A stretch of 8,407 nt of DNA from NCBI GenBank assembly GCA_003561665.1, contig PWVY01000192.1, forward strand, positions 1 to 8,407, read 5' to 3'. The position numbers and the translations under genes were made by a program. The stretch comes from Thermoplasmata archaeon (lineage in GTDB: Archaea; Thermoplasmatota; SW-10-69-26). This document shows, in pieces, positions 5,861 to 8,407 of this stretch; position 1 is the stretch's first letter; each line of letters starts with the position of its first letter. The notes under the pieces are model-generated. The model had not been told where the DNA came from. It worked only from the letters and a program-made list of their open reading frames with translations, and made no database searches.

Positions 5861-5888
5861 CCTGCAGTGGAGCGGGCTGTGACAACGC

Positions 5889-6362
5889 ATGCTACGCATC
5901 TCGCGCTTGACGGACTACGCCTTTATCCTCCTCTCGAGCCTCAGCGAGGCCGAGGATCAGGTGGTCAGCTGCAGCGCGATCGCTGAGACCGCTCCGCTTC
6001 CCCTTCCAACGGTCCGCAAGGTCGCCAAACAACTGGCCAACGCGGAGCTTTTGATCTCACACCAGGGCGCACACGGCGGCTACGAACTCGCGCAAGACCT
6101 CACCCAGGTAACGGCTGCGGACGTGATCCGCGCGATGGAAGGCCCCATCGCGGTGACCCTCTGCACCGAGGAGGGCACCACGTGCGAGATCGAAGATGCC
6201 TGCCCCACATCCCAAAGCTGGAAAATCATCAACGCGGCCCTACAAACCGCGCTGGAAGGCCTCACGCTTGCAGACATGCAACGACCGATGAACCCCCAGA
6301 CGGTGCTTGCCAACGCGACATCCACCGCTGATGGTGAATCCCGGAGGAACACGACGCCATGA
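5889..6362 (+). CDS. Rrf2-family transcriptional regulator of the SUF iron-sulfur cluster operon
   Basis: 157 residues. The N-terminus MLRISRLTDYAFILLSSL and the winged-helix wing SHQGAHGGYELA (57-68) are diagnostic of Rrf2 proteins. The overall pattern, including AMEGPIAVTLC and the SW segment after the cysteines, resembles the SUF-system regulators found beside sufBCD in gammaproteobacteria. Three cysteines, C92, C99 and C105 (C-x6-C-x5-C), align with the [2Fe-2S] ligands C92, C98 and C104 of IscR. No histidine follows at the place of IscR H107, so the fourth ligand differs or is absent. The HTH recognition region is about residues 37-50 (PLPLPTVRKVAKQL). Residues beyond about 135 form a polar, probably disordered tail. 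The ATG is the first codon after an in-frame TGA; the nearest GGAG is 16 bases away. Its TGA overlaps the sufB start by four bases. Confidence 0.9.
   Translation: MLRISRLTDYAFILLSSLSEAEDQVVSCSAIAETAPLPLPTVRKVAKQLANAELLISHQGAHGGYELAQDLTQVTAADVIRAMEGPIAVTLCTEEGTTCEIEDACPTSQSWKIINAALQTALEGLTLADMQRPMNPQTVLANATSTADGESRRNTTP
6343..6347 (+). promoter_or_regulatory. Ribosome binding site of sufB
   Basis: GGAGG, 11 bases before the sufB ATG and inside the end of the regulator gene. It supports the 6359 start despite the four-base overlap. Confidence 0.6.
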
Positions 6363-7816
6363 CCCCCCCAGAGACCAAAACGATCGAAGAACTCGCAGAC
6401 ACCGAGTACGAGCACGGCTGGTCGATGGACATCCCAGCCACCGAGGCCCCTAAAGGCCTCAACGAGGAGATCGTCCGATACATCAGCGAACAGAAGAACG
6501 AGCCACAGTGGCTCCTCGACTGGCGCCTGAAAGCGTTCAGCCACTGGCAAGACATGGAAGAGCCCACGTGGGCCAACATCGAGTACCCTCCCATCGACTA
6601 CCAAGACATGCGGTACTACTCGGCCCCCGGCAAGAACGGGGACGAGGACACGCCGACCAGCCTCGACGAGGTCGATGACGAGATCCTGGAGATGTACGAC
6701 CGACTCGGCATCCCCCTTCAAGAACAGAAACGGCTCCAAGGCATCGCCGTGGACGCCGTGGTCGACAGCGTCAGCGTGGCCACCACGTTCAAGGAGGAGC
6801 TCGAAAAGCAAGGCGTCATCTTCTGCCCTATCAGCGAAGCCGTGCAAGATCACCCTGACATCGTGAAAAAGTACCTGGGAAGCGTCGTCCCCATCACGGA
6901 CAACTACTTCGCCACGCTCAACAGCGCCGTGTTCAGCGACGGGAGCTTTTGCTACATCCCCGAGGGCGTCAAGTGCCCCATGGAGCTGTCCACCTACTTC
7001 CGCATGAACGCGGAAGGAACCGGCCAGTTCGAGCGAACCCTCATCGTGGCCGAACCCGACAGTTACGTCAGTTACCTGGAAGGATGCACCGCTCCCGCGC
7101 GTCGGGACCACCAACTCCACGCAGCCGTCGTGGAGCTTTTGGCCAAGGACGACGCCGAGATCAAGTACAGCACCGTCCAGAATTGGTACCCCGGCGACGA
7201 AGACGGGAACGGTGGCGTGTACAACTTCGTGACCAAGCGAGGCAAGTGCGCCGGCGACCGGTCCAAGATCAGCTGGACCCAAGTCGAGACCGGCAGCGCG
7301 ATCACATGGAATTACCCCAGTTGCGTGCTCGTGGGCGATAAGAGCGTGGGCGAGTTCTACTCGGTCGCCATCACGAACCGGCACCAGCAAGCCGACACGG
7401 GCACGAAGATGATCCACATCGGGGACGACACGAAGAGCACGATCATCAGCAAGAGCATCAGCGCGGGTCAAGCCCAGAACACGTACCGCGGCGGCGTCAA
7501 GATCAACGAAGGCGCAGAGAACGCCCGCAACTTCAGCCAATGCGACTCGATGCTTATCGGGGACCAGTGTGGAGCGCACACGTTCCCCTACATCGACGTG
7601 AACAACCCTACCGCCCAGATGGAGCACGAAGCCAGCACCACCAAGATCGGGGAAGAACAGATGTTCTACCTGCATCAACGAGGCTTCGAAGAGGACGACG
7701 CCGTGAGCCTCATCGTGAACGGTTTCGCCAAGGAAGTCATGGAAGAGCTCCCCATGGAGTTCGCCGTCGAGGCGCGCAACCTCCTTGGCATCAAGCTCGA
7801 GGGCAGCGTAGGGTGA
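6359..7816 (+). CDS. sufB: Fe-S cluster assembly scaffold protein SufB
   Basis: 485 residues, the full length of bacterial-type SufB. In the SufB-SufC2-SufD complex it receives sulfur from the cysteine desulfurase side and builds Fe-S clusters in the cytosol. The N-terminal region GLNEEIVRYISEQKNEPQWLL (33-53) is the classic SufB signature. In the beta-helical core are EGCTAP (C243), VQNWYPGD (Q274, W276) and ARNFSQCDSML (C395). HEAS (H423, E424) follows. These correspond to the E. coli sulfur path from C254 through Q285 and W287 to C405, and to E434, as I recall the numbering. The C-terminal helices end ELPMEFAVEARNLLGIKLEGSVG as in the family. All key residues are present. It overlaps the regulator stop codon (ATGA) and has GGAGG upstream, so coupled translation is likely. 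sufC follows after 34 bases. Confidence 0.97.
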   Translation: MTPPETKTIEELADTEYEHGWSMDIPATEAPKGLNEEIVRYISEQKNEPQWLLDWRLKAFSHWQDMEEPTWANIEYPPIDYQDMRYYSAPGKNGDEDTPTSLDEVDDEILEMYDRLGIPLQEQKRLQGIAVDAVVDSVSVATTFKEELEKQGVIFCPISEAVQDHPDIVKKYLGSVVPITDNYFATLNSAVFSDGSFCYIPEGVKCPMELSTYFRMNAEGTGQFERTLIVAEPDSYVSYLEGCTAPARRDHQLHAAVVELLAKDDAEIKYSTVQNWYPGDEDGNGGVYNFVTKRGKCAGDRSKISWTQVETGSAITWNYPSCVLVGDKSVGEFYSVAITNRHQQADTGTKMIHIGDDTKSTIISKSISAGQAQNTYRGGVKINEGAENARNFSQCDSMLIGDQCGAHTFPYIDVNNPTAQMEHEASTTKIGEEQMFYLHQRGFEEDDAVSLIVNGFAKEVMEELPMEFAVEARNLLGIKLEGSVG

Positions 7817-7828
7817 TCAAGATCACCC
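7811..7828. promoter_or_regulatory. 18-bp perfect palindrome spanning the sufB stop, in the sufB-sufC gap
   Basis: GGGTGATC, AA, GATCACCC. As RNA it gives a seven-pair stem (GGGUGAU with AUCACCC) and a four-base CAAG loop. It contains the sufB TGA (7814-7816) and ends 10 bases before the sufC AGGAGG. No T-run follows, so it looks less like a terminator than an mRNA processing, stability or translation element, or a protein-binding dyad. Confidence 0.5.
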
Positions 7829-7838
7829 CATCAACAGC

Positions 7839-7844
7839 AGGAGG
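7839..7844 (+). promoter_or_regulatory. Strong ribosome binding site of sufC
   Basis: AGGAGG, six bases before the ATG at 7851. It is the best Shine-Dalgarno sequence in the window and fixes the sufC start. It suggests SufC is translated strongly, which suits a complex with two SufC per SufB-SufD. Confidence 0.75.
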
Positions 7845-7850
7845 AAAACC

Positions 7851-8407
7851 ATGCTAACCATCGAGAACCTGCACGCGAAAGCCGAAGACTTCGAGATTCT
7901 CCGCGGCATCGATTTGGATGTGAACGCGGGCGAAGTGCACGCCATCATGGGCCCCAACGGGTCCGGGAAGAGCACGCTCGCCAAGGTCTTAGCCGGTCAC
8001 GAAGACTACGAGGTCACCGGCGGAACCGTCACGTACAAAGGCGAAGACCTGACCGAGCTGGAAGCCGAAGACCGCGCCCACGCGGGCATCTTCCTCGCCT
8101 TCCAATACCCCGTGGAGATTCCGGGCGTCACGCAGATGACGTTCCTACGAAGCGCGATCAATAGCATCCAAGAAGCCAACGACGAGGACCCCATCAGCGC
8201 CGGCGAGTTCCTGCAACGCGCCAAGGAAGCGCTCGACGACTTGGACCTCCCCGAGGAGATCCTCAAACGATCCCTCAACGAAGGCTTCAGCGGAGGCGAG
8301 AAGAAACGCAACGAGATCCTCCAGATGAAGCTCCTTGACCCGGACCTTTGCATCCTGGACGAGACCGACAGCGGTCTCGACATCGACGCGCTCAAGATCG
8401 TCAGCGA
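7851..8407 (+). CDS. sufC: Fe-S cluster assembly ATPase SufC, N-terminal 185 residues (runs off the right edge)
   Basis: The ABC-type ATPase of the SUF complex; ATP-driven dimerisation of SufC remodels SufB-SufD during cluster assembly. The fragment carries the Walker A motif GPNGSGKST (34-42), the Q-loop glutamine Q85 in AFQYPVEIPG, the ABC signature SGGEKKR (147-153), Walker B LCILDE (166-171, catalytic E171) and the SufC hallmark ETDSGLDIDALK (171-182). EDYEVTGGTV (51-60) and QYPVEIPGV are also characteristic of bacterial SufC. Only about the last 60 residues of a typical 250-residue SufC are missing. The start is set by MLTIENLHA and by AGGAGG six bases upstream. It is almost certainly in one operon with the Rrf2 regulator and sufB. 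sufD and a sufS-type desulfurase would be expected beyond the window. Confidence 0.97.
   Translation, partial: MLTIENLHAKAEDFEILRGIDLDVNAGEVHAIMGPNGSGKSTLAKVLAGHEDYEVTGGTVTYKGEDLTELEAEDRAHAGIFLAFQYPVEIPGVTQMTFLRSAINSIQEANDEDPISAGEFLQRAKEALDDLDLPEEILKRSLNEGFSGGEKKRNEILQMKLLDPDLCILDETDSGLDIDALKIVS

Noticed and set aside
5680..5910. A 76-codon plus-strand frame across the suf promoter region
   Set aside because: It overlaps the ends of two better-supported genes and has an arginine/glycine/cysteine-rich product without homology. The stretch is better explained as a promoter and operator region.
6080..7678. A 532-codon open frame antisense to sufB
   Set aside because: sufB is certain on the plus strand. 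Long antisense frames arise from GC-rich third positions, and the translation is low-complexity in V, D, G, L and H with no family resemblance.
1..8407. Defence island, toxin-antitoxin pair, CRISPR array, transposase, tRNA or rRNA
   Set aside because: I looked for spaced identical repeats, transposase or nuclease motifs and cloverleaf-like segments and saw none; the only tandem repeats are the protein-coding heptads.

Overview
The window is GC-rich (roughly 60 % by eye, many C- or G-ending codons) and reads as an ordinary, densely coding prokaryotic chromosome. The host is not settled. The M29 aminopeptidase begins MDPRV, as I recall archaeal members doing. Several intergenic stretches carry archaeal-looking BRE/TATA-type sequences (CTTATAAG at 2381-2388, CCGAAA plus a TTCTTAA element at 5769-5782). 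By contrast, the SUF genes and their Rrf2 regulator look bacterial in type. I lean weakly towards a euryarchaeon that acquired a bacterial-type suf operon; a bacterium is not excluded.

Layout, minus strand (1-2368). From right to left it holds two small related coiled-coil proteins (2024-2368 and 1786-2061), a doubtful 63-residue ORF (1526-1717), an M29 metallo-aminopeptidase (453-1526), a 73-residue DUF2188 protein (145-366) and the first 19 codons of a probable CaiB/BaiF-type CoA transferase (1-57).

Layout, plus strand (2543-8407). gyrA (2543-5068) comes without gyrB beside it. It is followed by an unrecognised multi-pass membrane protein (5127-5750) and then an iron-sulfur assembly operon: an Rrf2-family regulator (5889-6362), sufB (6359-7816) and sufC (7851 to the window end, truncated). 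The regulator and sufB overlap by four bases (ATGA), so they are probably co-transcribed and translationally coupled. SufB and SufC form the scaffold and ATPase of the SUF complex. The regulator has a three-cysteine cluster like the one IscR uses to bind its [2Fe-2S] centre, so it plausibly senses cluster status and controls its own operon.

I did not find a clearly new multi-gene system, mobile element, RNA gene or CRISPR array. The observations most worth a second look are small: an 18-bp perfect palindrome spanning the sufB stop codon ahead of sufC; palindromes in the leader of the regulator; the tandem heptad-repeat proteins divergent from gyrA with an 11-bp inverted repeat at their junction; an alanine at the quinolone-contact position of GyrA; and a 25-bp repeat in two neighbouring gaps.
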